This document shows, piece by piece, positions 28,890 through 38,816 of a stretch of DNA of 44,776 nucleotides. The stretch's first letter is position 1; each line of letters starts with the position of its first letter. A program made the position numbers and the translations under genes. A model generated the notes under the pieces. It was not told the origin of the DNA. It made no database searches and worked only from the letters and a program-made list of their open reading frames with translations. This DNA comes from Alicyclobacillus suci (lineage in GTDB: Bacteria > Bacillota > Bacilli > Alicyclobacillales > Alicyclobacillaceae): positions 1 to 44,776 of the forward strand of contig NZ_JAFMTW010000027.1 in assembly GCF_017329615.1 (NCBI RefSeq). Reading direction: 5' to 3'.

Positions 28890-29333
28890 ATGAAAGTCAT
28901 CTTGTTACAGGATGTGAAAGGTCAAGGGAAAAAGGGAGAGGTCAAGGATGTGAGTGAGGGGTATGCTCGCAATTTCCTGTTGCCTCGCAACTTGGCCGAA
29001 GAGGCGACGGCATCGGCATTACACCGCCTTCAAACCCAACACGACAAAGTTGCCCGGCATAAGGCGCAGGAGCTCCAGGAAGCGAAAGACCTCGCGGCTC
29101 GGTTGGAAGATAAAAAGATTGTCGTGAAAACACAGGTCGGCGAGGGTGGAAAGCTGTTTGGTGCCATCACGACCAAACATATCGCAGATGCGATGAAACG
29201 CGATGGATTTGCGGTGGATAAGCGTAAAATCCAGTTGCATGATCCCATTAAGTCACTTGGTGGGCACCGTGTTCAGGTAAAACTTCATCCAGATGTATCC
29301 GTCAACATTTTGGTTTACGTGGAAGCCGAGTGA
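28890..29333 (+). CDS. rplI: 50S ribosomal protein L9
   Basis: A two-domain ribosomal protein of 147 residues. The N-terminal domain shows [20 protein letters not shown] and [13 protein letters not shown], a long connecting helix follows (about 42-75), and the C-terminal domain contains [19 protein letters not shown] 28890 has AAGGGG with 9 bases of spacing; ATG 28884 is too close to it. It lies before dnaC, as in many Bacilli. Confidence 0.97.
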   Translation: MKVILLQDVKGQGKKGEVKDVSEGYARNFLLPRNLAEEATASALHRLQTQHDKVARHKAQELQEAKDLAARLEDKKIVVKTQVGEGGKLFGAITTKHIADAMKRDGFAVDKRKIQLHDPIKSLGGHRVQVKLHPDVSVNILVYVEAE

Positions 29334-29411
29334 GCATGGAGCTTGTGTGGATGCCCGCGGCTTCTCGAATCTGGTTTACCTGCGAGCTCTTGACAATGGA
29401 AGGCGATAGAT

Positions 29412-30797
29412 ATGGCAAGTGAACAGTCTGTATGGGGGCGTCCTGCAGTGAACGATTCGATGTTGCGGATGCCTCCGCAACAGGTTGAGGCTGAGCAAGC
29501 GGTGCTGGGCGCGATGTTGATTTCCGAAGACGCTGTCAACGAAGCGCTTGAACTCCTGGAGGCAGAGGATTTTTATCGGTCTGCGCATCAGTCCATCTAC
29601 CGTGCCATGCGGGAGGTTTATGATGCGGGTCAGCCAATTGACGTCGTTACTGTGGCGGCGGCGCTGCGCAATCGTGATGACGCGCTCGATCAGGTCGGTG
29701 GTGCGGAGTACTTGGCCGATTTGGCCGCGGCTATGCCCACCGCGCTACATGTGGGGCAATACGCGCAAATCGTTCGGGAAAAGGCCTTGTTGCGGCGGAT
29801 TATCGCAGCGGCTACGGATATCGCTGAGGAAGGTTACAGTCAAGAATTGCCCGCCTCGGATGTGTTGGCGGACGCAGAAAAGCGAATTTTGGAACTCAGC
29901 CAGTTTCAAAAGACGCGCGATTTTACCCATATCTCGGATGTGCTGGAGACGACGTTTGAGCGTATCGAGCAACTGTACGCAAGTGATGGCAGCATCACTG
30001 GGGTTCCGACGGGCTATAGTGAGTTGGATAGGATGACGAGTGGATTCCAAAAGTCTGATCTCATTATTGTCGCTGCTCGTCCATCCGTCGGGAAAACTGC
30101 GTTTGCGCTAAATGTGGCGCAAAACGTGGCTGTTCGGCATGGCGTTCCTGTGGCGATATTTTCGCTTGAAATGTCCAAAGACCAGCTCGTTCAGCGTATG
30201 CTTTGCGCGGAGGCGTATATTGAGGGCCAGAAGTTGCGGACAGGCTCATTGGACGACGACGATTGGCCGAAGTTATCGATGGGCGTTAGCGCTCTCAGTA
30301 ATTCACCGATATATATCGATGACTCGCCCGGGATTACCGTTCCGGAGATGCGCAGTAAACTGCGCCGTTTGAAACTGGAAAAAGGGTTAGGGCTTGTGGT
30401 CATTGACTATTTGCAGTTGATTCACGGTCGCCGGGGGTCAGGGGAGAATCGCCAGCAGGAGATCTCGGAAATTTCGCGTTCGCTAAAACAACTTGCACGT
30501 GAACTTGAGGTTCCCATTGTGTCGCTTGGTCAGCTCAGTAGATCGGTTGAGCAGCGTCAGGACAAGCGCCCGATGTTATCTGATATTCGTGAATCGGGGT
30601 CTATCGAGCAGGACGCCGATATTGTCGCGTTTTTGTACCGCGATGACTATTACGACCACGAAACAGAACGTCAGAATATCATTGAAATCATTATTGCGAA
30701 GCAACGAAATGGTCCGGTAGGGAAGGTTGAGCTCGTGTTCCTCAAGAATTACAACAAGTTTGTCAATCTCGAGAAGTCCCACCAGCAAGAAGCATGA
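29412..30797 (+). CDS. dnaC: Replicative DNA helicase (DnaB family)
   Basis: The hexameric 5'-3' replication helicase, named DnaC in Bacillus. The N-terminal domain begins at MPPQQVEAEQAVLGAML; the RecA-like domain has Walker A ARPSVGKTAFALN, FSLEMSKDQLVQRML, the Walker B region LVVIDYLQLIHG and SRSLKQLARELEVPIV, then DIRESGSIEQDADIVAFLYR. Length 461 is normal. Its stop overlaps the next gene by 4 bases (ATGA). Confidence 0.97.
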   Translation: MASEQSVWGRPAVNDSMLRMPPQQVEAEQAVLGAMLISEDAVNEALELLEAEDFYRSAHQSIYRAMREVYDAGQPIDVVTVAAALRNRDDALDQVGGAEYLADLAAAMPTALHVGQYAQIVREKALLRRIIAAATDIAEEGYSQELPASDVLADAEKRILELSQFQKTRDFTHISDVLETTFERIEQLYASDGSITGVPTGYSELDRMTSGFQKSDLIIVAARPSVGKTAFALNVAQNVAVRHGVPVAIFSLEMSKDQLVQRMLCAEAYIEGQKLRTGSLDDDDWPKLSMGVSALSNSPIYIDDSPGITVPEMRSKLRRLKLEKGLGLVVIDYLQLIHGRRGSGENRQQEISEISRSLKQLARELEVPIVSLGQLSRSVEQRQDKRPMLSDIRESGSIEQDADIVAFLYRDDYYDHETERQNIIEIIIAKQRNGPVGKVELVFLKNYNKFVNLEKSHQQEA

Positions 30798-31243
30798 AAC
30801 CGGAAGAATTGATGGAACTGCGCCCGTTGACTCGTAAAGAGTATCAGCGGCTGCGCGCCAAACATCGGGCGCGGCGCCACCGCCGGCGTCGGTCGAGAAT
30901 TCGGCGGCTGCGCATACTCAAATCGCTTCGCAGTCTCCGGTTTTGGTTACGCGTGGTCATGGGGCTGTTTGTTCTGTTGTGCGTGGCGTTTTGGGCTCGT
31001 TTTGCGTTTGTCTATGACATTCCAAGTGTCGCCCGTCCCGATTTGCCACAGGGTATTACGGCGTATGTGACCGTCAAACCGTGGTGGTTTGGCCCGCCAG
31101 TGTTCGATTTGCGGCAGTATGTGCCTGGGGATATTGACGGTGCGCCGGTGGCGGATCCAAGTCAAATGTTTTTGATGAACCTAGGGAAGTACACGGCGGT
31201 GGTCGAGCACCCACAATTCATTTGGGCATTGAGAAAAGGGTAG
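30794..31243 (+). CDS. Arg-rich single-span membrane protein of unknown function
   Basis: A 149-residue protein translationally coupled to dnaC through an ATGA overlap and lying just before walR. Residues 14-53 contain about 17 arginines (for example RARRHRRRRSRIRRLR). One membrane span follows (about 52-75, VVMGLFVLLCVAFWARFAFV), then a ~75-residue outside domain with KPWWFGPPVFDLRQYVPGD. The arginine-rich segment would face the cytoplasm and could bind acidic lipid or nucleic acid. I do not recognise the family. In Bacillus subtilis purA occupies this interval. Confidence 0.75.
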   Translation: MKPEELMELRPLTRKEYQRLRAKHRARRHRRRRSRIRRLRILKSLRSLRFWLRVVMGLFVLLCVAFWARFAFVYDIPSVARPDLPQGITAYVTVKPWWFGPPVFDLRQYVPGDIDGAPVADPSQMFLMNLGKYTAVVEHPQFIWALRKG

Positions 31244-31295
31244 ATAGCAGAAAGATACTGTGATGTCTACGAGTTTTCCAAGGCAGGTGCGAAAC

Positions 31296-31988
31296 GTGCA
31301 GCACATCCTCGTTGTCGAAGATGAAGAACCGATTTCTAATATCCTGAAGTTTGCCCTAGAGCGCGCCGATTACCGCGTCACTTGTGCGTTTGACGGTAGA
31401 GAAGCGCTGGCGCTATGGAAAAGTACGTCACCAGACTTGATTCTACTGGACGTCATGCTGCCTCAGCTCGACGGCTTTGATGTTCTGCGGACAGTGCGTG
31501 CGTCATCGGTTGTGCCGGTCATCATGTTGACGGCCAAAGATGATGAGGTGGACAAGGTATTGGGACTGGAATTAGGGGCTGACGACTATGTCACGAAGCC
31601 ATTTAGCACGCGCGAGTTACTAGCGCGTGTCAAGGCCAACCTGCGCAGGGTGACCTTTGAGGGTGAGCAGGAAGGACGGCGCCGGGACAGGCTGGTGATT
31701 CGCGACCTGGTCGTCGATTTGACGCATTACGAAGTGACGAAGGCGGGTGAACCCATTGCGCTGACGCATCGGGAGTTTCAGTTGCTTTCATTTCTCGCGG
31801 CACGCCCTGGACAGGTGTATACGCGGGAGCAACTGGTCAGCGAAGTGTGGGGGATGGACTACGAAGGGGATGAGCGGGCCGTCGACGTGACGATTCGCCG
31901 TCTGCGCGAAAAACTAGAGTCGGATGCGAGTCAGCCGGAGTACGTCATGACGCGTCGCGGTGTCGGCTACTATATCAGGGGTCTTTGA
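31296..31988 (+). CDS. walR: Response regulator WalR (YycF)
   Basis: An OmpR-family regulator, essential in many Firmicutes, controlling peptidoglycan hydrolases. From GTG 31296 it is 230 residues: receiver domain with acidic pair ED at 8-9, phospho-acceptor Asp52 in LLDVMLP and Lys in TKPFS; then a winged-helix domain with LTHREFQLLSFLA and RAVDVTIRRLREKLE, ending GVGYYIRGL. The frame opens at 31260, but GCAGGTG lies 6 bases before the GTG and residues from there match the family. walK follows after one base. Confidence 0.96.
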   Translation: MQHILVVEDEEPISNILKFALERADYRVTCAFDGREALALWKSTSPDLILLDVMLPQLDGFDVLRTVRASSVVPVIMLTAKDDEVDKVLGLELGADDYVTKPFSTRELLARVKANLRRVTFEGEQEGRRRDRLVIRDLVVDLTHYEVTKAGEPIALTHREFQLLSFLAARPGQVYTREQLVSEVWGMDYEGDERAVDVTIRRLREKLESDASQPEYVMTRRGVGYYIRGL

Positions 31989-31989
31989 C

Positions 31990-33765
31990 ATGGTAGTGTG
32001 GCGCAGTCTCCGCGTGAAGCTCGTGCTCGTCTACACTCTTTTGATTCTGTTTGCCGTGGAACTGATTGGTGCGTATTTCGTTCGAGCGCTCACCACATCA
32101 CTCATCCACAACCAATCGGAAGCCGCAAAGAGTCAGGCGCAATTGATGGCGACGCTCGTCGGGCCACAGTTGGAACACGCGTCCAAGCAGCAATTGAGTA
32201 GTGCGGTCACGGCTGTGCTACAATCTGTCCCGCAGTTTCTCAATGGCACGGTGTATCTACTGAACGCAGACGGTTACGTCCTGTACACGTCGGCGGGCGG
32301 TGCGCTCGTGGGACAAAAGCGGACCGATTCCGAGGCCACACAAGTGCTCATCCATCATCAAGACACCGTCGCGATTCGGTTTGATCCGGTCGCCAGCCAA
32401 CACGTCCTCGTCGTCGCGGTTCCGATATATCAACGCGCCAAGTTTACTGGCGTGTTAGAGTATGTCACCTCGATTCAACCGACCTACGATACGATTCGTC
32501 AGGTGACCTCCATTTTCTATACAGGCAGTGGATTCGTGCTCGTGCTCACCATTGTGCTTGGCATCGTCCTCTCGCGGGCTCTCACGCGACCTGTTCTCGA
32601 AGTGACTCGACAGGCCAGAGTGATGGCTGCGGGCGATTTCTCCAAGCGCGTCACGCCGAGCAGCAACGACGAGTTTGGAGATTTGGTCGTCGCTATCAAC
32701 CACTTGGCTGAGGAACTAGATGAAGCGCTGTCCATGAATCGCAGTGAACAGGAGCGGTTGCGCGCGATTATCACCTCGATGAGCGACGGGGTCATCGTCC
32801 TCGATTCCAAGCTCGACATTCTTTTCATGAACCACTCGGCGGCGCAGATGCTTGGCATTACGAGCAAAGAGACTTGGAATAAGGTCGATGTCCTCAATTT
32901 AGAGGAGATGGCGGGGGAAGCGTTGACGGGTGATTGCATGCGGATTCGCGTCGTTGGCGAGGAAATCTACCACATTACCCTGACGCGCGTTCAGCGCCGC
33001 GAGCAGACGGACGGTTTTGTCGCTGTGGTTCGCGATGTGACTGAGCAGGAACGCCTCAATCAGGCGCGTCGCGAGTTCGTCTCCAACGTCTCGCATGAGC
33101 TGCGCACCCCACTGACCAGCGTCAAGTCGTACATTGAAGCCTTGCGAGATTTGGGCGACGACGAAAAAGATATGCGGGATAATTTTCTTCAGGTTATTGC
33201 GCAGGAGACAGATAGAATGGTCCGTCTGACGCGAGATTTGCTACAACTCTCTGGGCTTGATCGAGGACAGACGTACAATCTGCACCAGTCTATCGGATTG
33301 ACTGATCTGCTCTTGCAAGTACAACAGCGCTTTCAATTGCAGGCCGAGCGCCAGGGCCTCGAATTTACCGTCGTGGCGCCGGACGATGACGACGTCTTTA
33401 TTGTCGGCAATCGGGATATGGTCAACCGTATCCTCGACAACCTGTTATCCAATGCCATGAAGTATACGCCTGCGAAGGGGCACGTCTCGGTGTCGACACG
33501 CGTGTTTCGGGACAGGGTGATTGTCTCGGTCAAAGACGATGGTATCGGCATTCCCAAAGAAGACCTGCCGCGTGTGTTTGAACGGTTTTATCGCGTCGAT
33601 AAAGGCAGGAGCCGCCGGCTGGGGGGCACTGGACTGGGCCTCGCTCTGGCGCGAGAGATGGTCGAGCGAATGGATGGCACCATCGCGATAATGAGTGAGC
33701 CAGAACAAGGCACACAGGTCAATGTTACGTTTGTTCGCGATGAGGGGGTGGAGAAAGCGCGATGA
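31990..33765 (+). CDS. walK: Sensor histidine kinase WalK (YycG)
   Basis: The membrane kinase of the WalRK system. The 591 residues show TM1 (about 9-32), an extracytoplasmic sensor domain, TM2 (about 173-196), HAMP (about 197-249), a PAS domain (SMSDGVIVLDSKLDILFMN), the phospho-acceptor His369 in SNVSHELRTPLTS, then the N box (NRILDNLLSNAMKYTP) and the ATP-lid motifs DDGIGIPKEDL and GGTGLGLALAREMV. ATG 31990 follows the walR stop by one base. The 3' end overlaps walH by 4 bases. Confidence 0.97.
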   Translation: MVVWRSLRVKLVLVYTLLILFAVELIGAYFVRALTTSLIHNQSEAAKSQAQLMATLVGPQLEHASKQQLSSAVTAVLQSVPQFLNGTVYLLNADGYVLYTSAGGALVGQKRTDSEATQVLIHHQDTVAIRFDPVASQHVLVVAVPIYQRAKFTGVLEYVTSIQPTYDTIRQVTSIFYTGSGFVLVLTIVLGIVLSRALTRPVLEVTRQARVMAAGDFSKRVTPSSNDEFGDLVVAINHLAEELDEALSMNRSEQERLRAIITSMSDGVIVLDSKLDILFMNHSAAQMLGITSKETWNKVDVLNLEEMAGEALTGDCMRIRVVGEEIYHITLTRVQRREQTDGFVAVVRDVTEQERLNQARREFVSNVSHELRTPLTSVKSYIEALRDLGDDEKDMRDNFLQVIAQETDRMVRLTRDLLQLSGLDRGQTYNLHQSIGLTDLLLQVQQRFQLQAERQGLEFTVVAPDDDDVFIVGNRDMVNRILDNLLSNAMKYTPAKGHVSVSTRVFRDRVIVSVKDDGIGIPKEDLPRVFERFYRVDKGRSRRLGGTGLGLALAREMVERMDGTIAIMSEPEQGTQVNVTFVRDEGVEKAR

Positions 33766-35066
33766 AGCCGTTGGTCCGCACCGGGAAAACTGTACTACTT
33801 GTTGCACTGGTCGTCTTGAGCATTGTCTTAAGCTATTTTTTGTGGTCGGGCAATTTAAAAGAGGGATCAGAAATCGGTATTGTTCAGGATTCCCCGATGC
33901 CCACCGAAACCACGCCGGACGTGGCGCACGCCGTCCGACCCTACCGCATTGTGGTTCAAGCGGCAGGTGGAACGACCATTGCCAATCCAGACAGCAGTGC
34001 CTATACCAACTGGCTATCTGCACTGGCCACCGCGCATGCCCTAGACCGCACGACTATCCACCAACTACCCCAAAACGTCGATTTTCAGGTGACCTTACAA
34101 TTTGGGACGGAAGTTAATCATACCCTCGCGGGAAAGTGGCTGAATCCCTTCTCCTCGACCATCGGCAAATGGAGCGGACGGTCCATCATTCTCTACAAGC
34201 CGAAAGACGATACCAATTGTCGGGTCGCTTTTCCAGTCGACAATGGCATGATGACGGTGAAAACCGACTTGCCTGCCACGACTTTGTGGAAACAAGCGGA
34301 CAAACAAGTGTCTGCCGCGCCATACGATGTCCTAGACGGCACGAGTGGTCCGAGCTATATTCCACGCGCTTTGTCGATGAGCGAGTTCATCTACAGTGTG
34401 CGTCAACCGGATACCTTGCCGCTCGTTCACACGTTTTTTGTGAATCCACAGGCGATTACCCGGATTCAACAAGACCAAAACACGTCGCTTTGGACGGATG
34501 GCAGCCGGGCGGTGCTTTGGGACAAACAGACGATGGATTTGCAGTATGAGGACCCCAACGGCACACAAGTCCCACTGCACGATGATGCGCTGTTGAGCGG
34601 GATCGACTTCATTCACTCGCACGGTGGAGGGCCTCAAAGCGTCATCGCTTTCGACCAACTCGGCAGTTTGACTGTCAACCCCAATGCGCCAAGCTATGTG
34701 TTGACGCAGTACGTCGACGGATTCCCGATATTGTCGAACACGGCAAACTACAATATCAATATGGAGAACGGTCGTGTCCTGGAATATGACCGCCCGATGT
34801 GGGTCCTCGAACAACCCGTGGCCCAATCCGCTGTGCACGTCCTTGACCGCGGGCAGCTTCTCAATAAGCTCAAGTCGCTCGATCCCGCCGATACCCCGAC
34901 GAACCTCCGCATCACCCTAGGTTATGCCTTAGTGACGAATCAATCGCTATCGGCACAAAACGAGGTGCAATTGCAGCCGGTATACTATGTGACTAGCGGC
35001 AGTGGGGCAGGGTGGATGGTCGATGCACAAAGCGGATCACTCGTGTTAGGAAGTGACCCTTCATGA
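33762..35066 (+). CDS. walH: WalK regulator WalH (YycH)
   Basis: A membrane-anchored protein that modulates WalK. The 434 residues begin with one membrane span (about 9-28, VLLVALVVLSIVLSYFLW) and continue as a large outside domain with an N-terminal YycH-like pattern. The match is mainly by position, topology and length, since the family diverges quickly. It starts inside the walK stop (ATGA) and ends inside the walI start the same way, so the three proteins are translationally coupled. Confidence 0.88.
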   Translation: MKPLVRTGKTVLLVALVVLSIVLSYFLWSGNLKEGSEIGIVQDSPMPTETTPDVAHAVRPYRIVVQAAGGTTIANPDSSAYTNWLSALATAHALDRTTIHQLPQNVDFQVTLQFGTEVNHTLAGKWLNPFSSTIGKWSGRSIILYKPKDDTNCRVAFPVDNGMMTVKTDLPATTLWKQADKQVSAAPYDVLDGTSGPSYIPRALSMSEFIYSVRQPDTLPLVHTFFVNPQAITRIQQDQNTSLWTDGSRAVLWDKQTMDLQYEDPNGTQVPLHDDALLSGIDFIHSHGGGPQSVIAFDQLGSLTVNPNAPSYVLTQYVDGFPILSNTANYNINMENGRVLEYDRPMWVLEQPVAQSAVHVLDRGQLLNKLKSLDPADTPTNLRITLGYALVTNQSLSAQNEVQLQPVYYVTSGSGAGWMVDAQSGSLVLGSDPS

Positions 35067-35890
35067 ACTGGGAGACGGCCAAAAATTGGCTTATCGGCTT
35101 ATTTCTGATACTCGACGTCCTGCTGTTGTGGCAACTGTCCTCCTCTCGGCAACTGAATAATGGTTATGTTGAGTCCAAGTCGGACTTATTGGCCAACACA
35201 AAGACATTGCTGGCCGAGCACGGGTTGACGCTTGCGACCGACGTGCCGTCGAAACAGCCGGAGTTGTCGTCGTTTCAAGCAAATGTGGCGACTCCGTCGA
35301 TGAAGACGTTGCAACAGGCCGTCTTGCCGCAAGCGAAGCACGTACAATTCGCGAACGATATTGGGCAAACACAAACCGACGTCGGCCAAATTGTGATGTC
35401 TCCCGCGGGGGGCTGGCAGGTGACATTTGTGCCCCCAAAACCTTTGACGGCACAGCGCAGTCCACTCTCGTACGTCTATCACGGGAGCGAATACGAGGAA
35501 GACGCAGTGACGTCATCTCCCCAACAGGAGACATTCTTGCAGTCGTACAAAGGTTATCCGATTTTTGACGCGCGTGTGGTCACCAGTCAGACCAAGCGTG
35601 CTTTGAATACGTACACGCAGTCGGAATTGACGTCGATTGTACCCACCGGATCGCCAAAACCGGTCATTTCCGCATTGGACGCATTGGACAGCCTCGCCAA
35701 TGCGGTGGACAAAACGGATGAGACGGAGAATAATAGAATTTTGAGAGTGGATATCGGCTTTGCGAGAAAAGTACCGCTGTACCAGACAGGGGTATCCGAC
35801 AACTACTGGTTTCCGGTCTGGCGCGTGGTCACTTCCAATGAGTCCTACTATGTCAATGCATTTACTGGAGAGGTGGAAATCGCTCCATAG
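35063..35890 (+). CDS. walI: WalK regulator WalI (YycI)
   Basis: A 275-residue protein with an N-terminal membrane span (NWLIGLFLILDVLLLWQL) preceded by MNWETAK, the typical YycI start, and an outside domain ending in a YycI-like segment (YWFPVWRVVTSNESYYVNAFTGEVE). With WalH it binds and adjusts WalK in Bacillus. It overlaps walH by 4 bases. Confidence 0.9.
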   Translation: MNWETAKNWLIGLFLILDVLLLWQLSSSRQLNNGYVESKSDLLANTKTLLAEHGLTLATDVPSKQPELSSFQANVATPSMKTLQQAVLPQAKHVQFANDIGQTQTDVGQIVMSPAGGWQVTFVPPKPLTAQRSPLSYVYHGSEYEEDAVTSSPQQETFLQSYKGYPIFDARVVTSQTKRALNTYTQSELTSIVPTGSPKPVISALDALDSLANAVDKTDETENNRILRVDIGFARKVPLYQTGVSDNYWFPVWRVVTSNESYYVNAFTGEVEIAP

Positions 35891-35901
35891 GAGGTTTTTG
35901 C

Positions 35902-36711
35902 GTGCAGTTCAGCATTCTGGCCAGCGGCAGCAACGGGAATTCCGTGTACATCGAGCATGAGGATACGCGCATTTTGCTCGATGCAGGTATCAGTGGGAAG
36001 CAATTGCGTACGCGGCTGGAGGCAACCTGCCAACGCGGGTTGGAAGGATTGTCTGCTGTGCTGGTCACGCACGAACATGACGATCACGTCCGCGGCCTCA
36101 CACAGGTTTACAAGTACGCCAAGAGCCCCGTCTATATGACGGAGGGTACACATGCCGCCTTGTCTGAAAAACTGCGACCGGAGGCGGCGAGTTGCCCCGT
36201 CGCGTTTGTCCGCGAGGACGAAGTCTTTTACATAGGCAGCATCCGCGTGACGCCGTTTGCGATATCTCACGACGCTGAACAGCCTGTCGCGTATCGATTT
36301 GATACGGACGACGGCAGCCTCGCTGTGGTGACAGATCTCGGATACGTCACAGACCACCAAAAGGATTTGCTGCAAGGGTGTCAGGCGTATGTGTTTGAGA
36401 GTAACCACGACGTGGACATGCTGCGGGCCGGACGTTATCCGTGGCACCTGAAACGGCGCATCTTAGGTGACAAGGGCCATCTGTCGAATGTCGATGCCGC
36501 TTACGCACTTGTGGACATTCTTCCGGATGCGCCCGTCGACGTCTACCTGGCTCATTTAAGCCAAGATAACAACCATCCAGATTTGGCGGATATTACCGTG
36601 CAAGGGATATTGAGCGACGCTCGCTCGAGGATTGCCAGGGAAATACGAATTAAACGAACCAGTCGACACGAAGCGACACCATTCGTTTCACTTACTCAAC
36701 AGACTGTATGA
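35902..36711 (+). CDS. walJ: Metallo-beta-lactamase fold hydrolase WalJ (YycJ)
   Basis: An MBL-fold protein, probably a nuclease-like phosphodiesterase, linked to the WalRK locus and to coordination of replication with division in some species. ASGSNGNSVYIE opens the fold, and the metal motif THEHDDHVRGL lies near residue 56; SHDAEQPVAYRF and the later VFESNHDVDML and HLSQDNNHP supply further ligands. Length 269 is typical. It starts with GTG, preceded by AGGAGG, 11 bases after walI. Confidence 0.93.
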   Translation: MQFSILASGSNGNSVYIEHEDTRILLDAGISGKQLRTRLEATCQRGLEGLSAVLVTHEHDDHVRGLTQVYKYAKSPVYMTEGTHAALSEKLRPEAASCPVAFVREDEVFYIGSIRVTPFAISHDAEQPVAYRFDTDDGSLAVVTDLGYVTDHQKDLLQGCQAYVFESNHDVDMLRAGRYPWHLKRRILGDKGHLSNVDAAYALVDILPDAPVDVYLAHLSQDNNHPDLADITVQGILSDARSRIAREIRIKRTSRHEATPFVSLTQQTV

Positions 36712-36849
36712 TGAAGCACCCATTTGTTCAAACTAACGTTGCGAAACATCACCGTTCGGTAGATGTCCTCAAACGATACCTCTTGATTTGTGAGTCTCGG
36801 ATGCACAGTTAGCAACGTGCAGGGAATGAGACAAGGAGGGCAATGACAA

Positions 36850-38175
36850 ATGGGTTTTCTTCATGGAAGAACACGCAAGCGTACACAGCGCACGCGAAAT
36901 CGTTCCCGATTTACGTGCAACATCAAACGGGTTCAGGTTGCAGTACTCACTGCAATGATTGGCACAACGGCTACGTATGGGGCACAAACGGCTTTGCCTC
37001 GTGGGCTAGGTGGAGCTGTGTCGAGTAATGTGGCATGGGCTGGCGTGCAATCGACCGTCGGTCAGTCGGCAAGCGGCACGATGCATGTGCAAACCGTCGG
37101 ATTCAACGTGGACGATGGGGTCACCAGTGCCGTGAAGCGGGTGGAGCCTGACGTTGTTGGGATTCTCAATTACGCTCAAGTGTCCAACTACTTTTCTCAG
37201 CAGTCTAAGTTGCAGGCCACAGGCGTCGGTACCGGTGTCATGTTTTACAAAGACAACAAGTTTGCCTACCTCGTGACGAACAATCATGTCGTCGAAGGTG
37301 GGGCGAAGGTGGAAATTGTCCTCAATGCGGGCAAGCATGTGAACGCGACGGTAGTCGGAACGGATCCCTATACAGACCTGGCTGTCCTGAAGGTTCCTGC
37401 GGCGACTTTCAAACGGATCAATCCGGTCAACTTTGCAAACTCCGACACGATTGAGCCGGGTGAGTCGGCGATTGCGATTGGCACTCCGATGGGTCTCGAC
37501 TTTGCCGATACGGTGACAAAAGGTATTGTCAGCGCCAAGTCGAGGATTATGCCAGTACAAGATGAAGCAAGTCAACAGACGCTGGATTATCAGTCGGTGA
37601 TTCAGACGGATGCCGCAATTAACCCGGGGAATAGCGGTGGGCCGTTGGTGAACATCAATGGGGAGGTCATCGGCATCAATAGCAGCAAAATTGTCGCGCA
37701 GAACTTCGAAGGAATGGGATTTGCGATTCCTTCCAACTCCGTGCGCAATATTGCAAAACAGTTGATGCAGACCGGTCACGCACAACATTCGGCTCTTGGT
37801 ATTGAAGCGTACTCGCTCTCATCGTTGCCACAGCAGATGTGGCCCGATGTGCCAGTGGACTATGGTGTGTGGGTGAAACTGGTGACATCGAGCAGCGTGA
37901 AGAAAGATGGGCTGAAGGCGGGCGATGTGATTGTCGGGCTCAATGGCAAGACCGTAAAAACGATTGCGGACCTGCGCACATACCTGTTCCAATTGAGGCC
38001 CGGGGATAAGGCGATACTGAAAGTCTATCGGGGCGGTCAGGCCCTGATTGTCAAAACCAAGGTTGGAGCCATGGAGACCCAATTGACCACGGCCAGTGCG
38101 CCGACGACCAGCAGCGGTGCCGACGACAGTGACAGCGCGGAGCCCATGATGCCATTTAGTGGCGGCATTCAGTGA
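36850..38175 (+). CDS. htrA: HtrA-type membrane serine protease
   Basis: A surface quality-control protease. The 441 residues start with a basic segment and one membrane anchor (about 27-45), then a trypsin-like domain with the catalytic triad His146 (TNNHVV), Asp176 (YTDLAVL) and Ser262 (NPGNSGGPL), and a PDZ domain (GDVIVGLNGKTVKTIADLR). ATG 36850 has AAGGAGGG 9 bases upstream. A homologue sits at the end of the wal operon in Bacillus. The 138-base gap before it leaves room for its own promoter, though I could not define one. Confidence 0.95.
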   Translation: MGFLHGRTRKRTQRTRNRSRFTCNIKRVQVAVLTAMIGTTATYGAQTALPRGLGGAVSSNVAWAGVQSTVGQSASGTMHVQTVGFNVDDGVTSAVKRVEPDVVGILNYAQVSNYFSQQSKLQATGVGTGVMFYKDNKFAYLVTNNHVVEGGAKVEIVLNAGKHVNATVVGTDPYTDLAVLKVPAATFKRINPVNFANSDTIEPGESAIAIGTPMGLDFADTVTKGIVSAKSRIMPVQDEASQQTLDYQSVIQTDAAINPGNSGGPLVNINGEVIGINSSKIVAQNFEGMGFAIPSNSVRNIAKQLMQTGHAQHSALGIEAYSLSSLPQQMWPDVPVDYGVWVKLVTSSSVKKDGLKAGDVIVGLNGKTVKTIADLRTYLFQLRPGDKAILKVYRGGQALIVKTKVGAMETQLTTASAPTTSSGADDSDSAEPMMPFSGGIQ

Positions 38176-38271
38176 GGCAGTGAACAAGAAATTGATATAA
38201 GTCGCCTTACTACGTCGCCGCGCCATCGGTGCGTAGATGGCTACATGAAACGATGAACGGACGTGTCACGG

Positions 38272-38751
38272 GTGCATATAGAAGTTATTGCAGTAGGAAA
38301 GCTAAAGGAACGCTATTGGACGGAGGCGCTTCGGGAATATCAGAAGCGCCTTTCAGCGTATGTCGACTTGTCTATTCACGAGGTGCCAGATGAACCGGCA
38401 CCAGAGACGATGTCGGCCGCAGAACAAATGCAGGTCCTACAGCGCGAGGCCGAGAAAATCGGCAAGTTGCTCCGGCCACGCGATGGCATCGTCTTGCTCG
38501 ACATCCAAGGCAAGTCTTACTCGTCAGAGCAGTGGAGTCAAACTTACAGTGATTTGCTGGGCGAAGCCTACGGAAGGCTGGTGTTCATCATCGGCGGCTC
38601 CAACGGCGTGCATCCCGATTTGAAAAAGCGCGCGCGTGTTCGATGGAGCTTCGGACCGCTCACTTTGCCACATCAGTTGGCGCGTGTGGTATTGTTGGAA
38701 CAATTGTATCGGGGAATTCGGATTATGCGGGGGGAACCATACCACAAATAA
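38272..38751 (+). CDS. rlmH: 23S rRNA (pseudouridine1915-N3) methyltransferase RlmH
   Basis: A SPOUT-class methyltransferase that modifies pseudouridine 1915 of 23S rRNA. The start HIEVIAVGKLKERYW, the SAM-binding knot region FIIGGSNGVHPDL and the C-terminal LPHQLARVVLLEQLYRG and RGEPYHK are diagnostic. GTG 38272 gives the standard 159 residues; GTG 38263 is an alternative. In staphylococci the 3' end of this gene is the integration site of SCC elements; here the accessory region starts directly after it. Confidence 0.96.
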   Translation: MHIEVIAVGKLKERYWTEALREYQKRLSAYVDLSIHEVPDEPAPETMSAAEQMQVLQREAEKIGKLLRPRDGIVLLDIQGKSYSSEQWSQTYSDLLGEAYGRLVFIIGGSNGVHPDLKKRARVRWSFGPLTLPHQLARVVLLEQLYRGIRIMRGEPYHK

Positions 38752-38816
38752 CGGCAAGTTTTTTGGGGTGTGACGGCCCGCAAGGCGGGGGAGCGTGGAG
38801 AACGAGCACAAAACCA

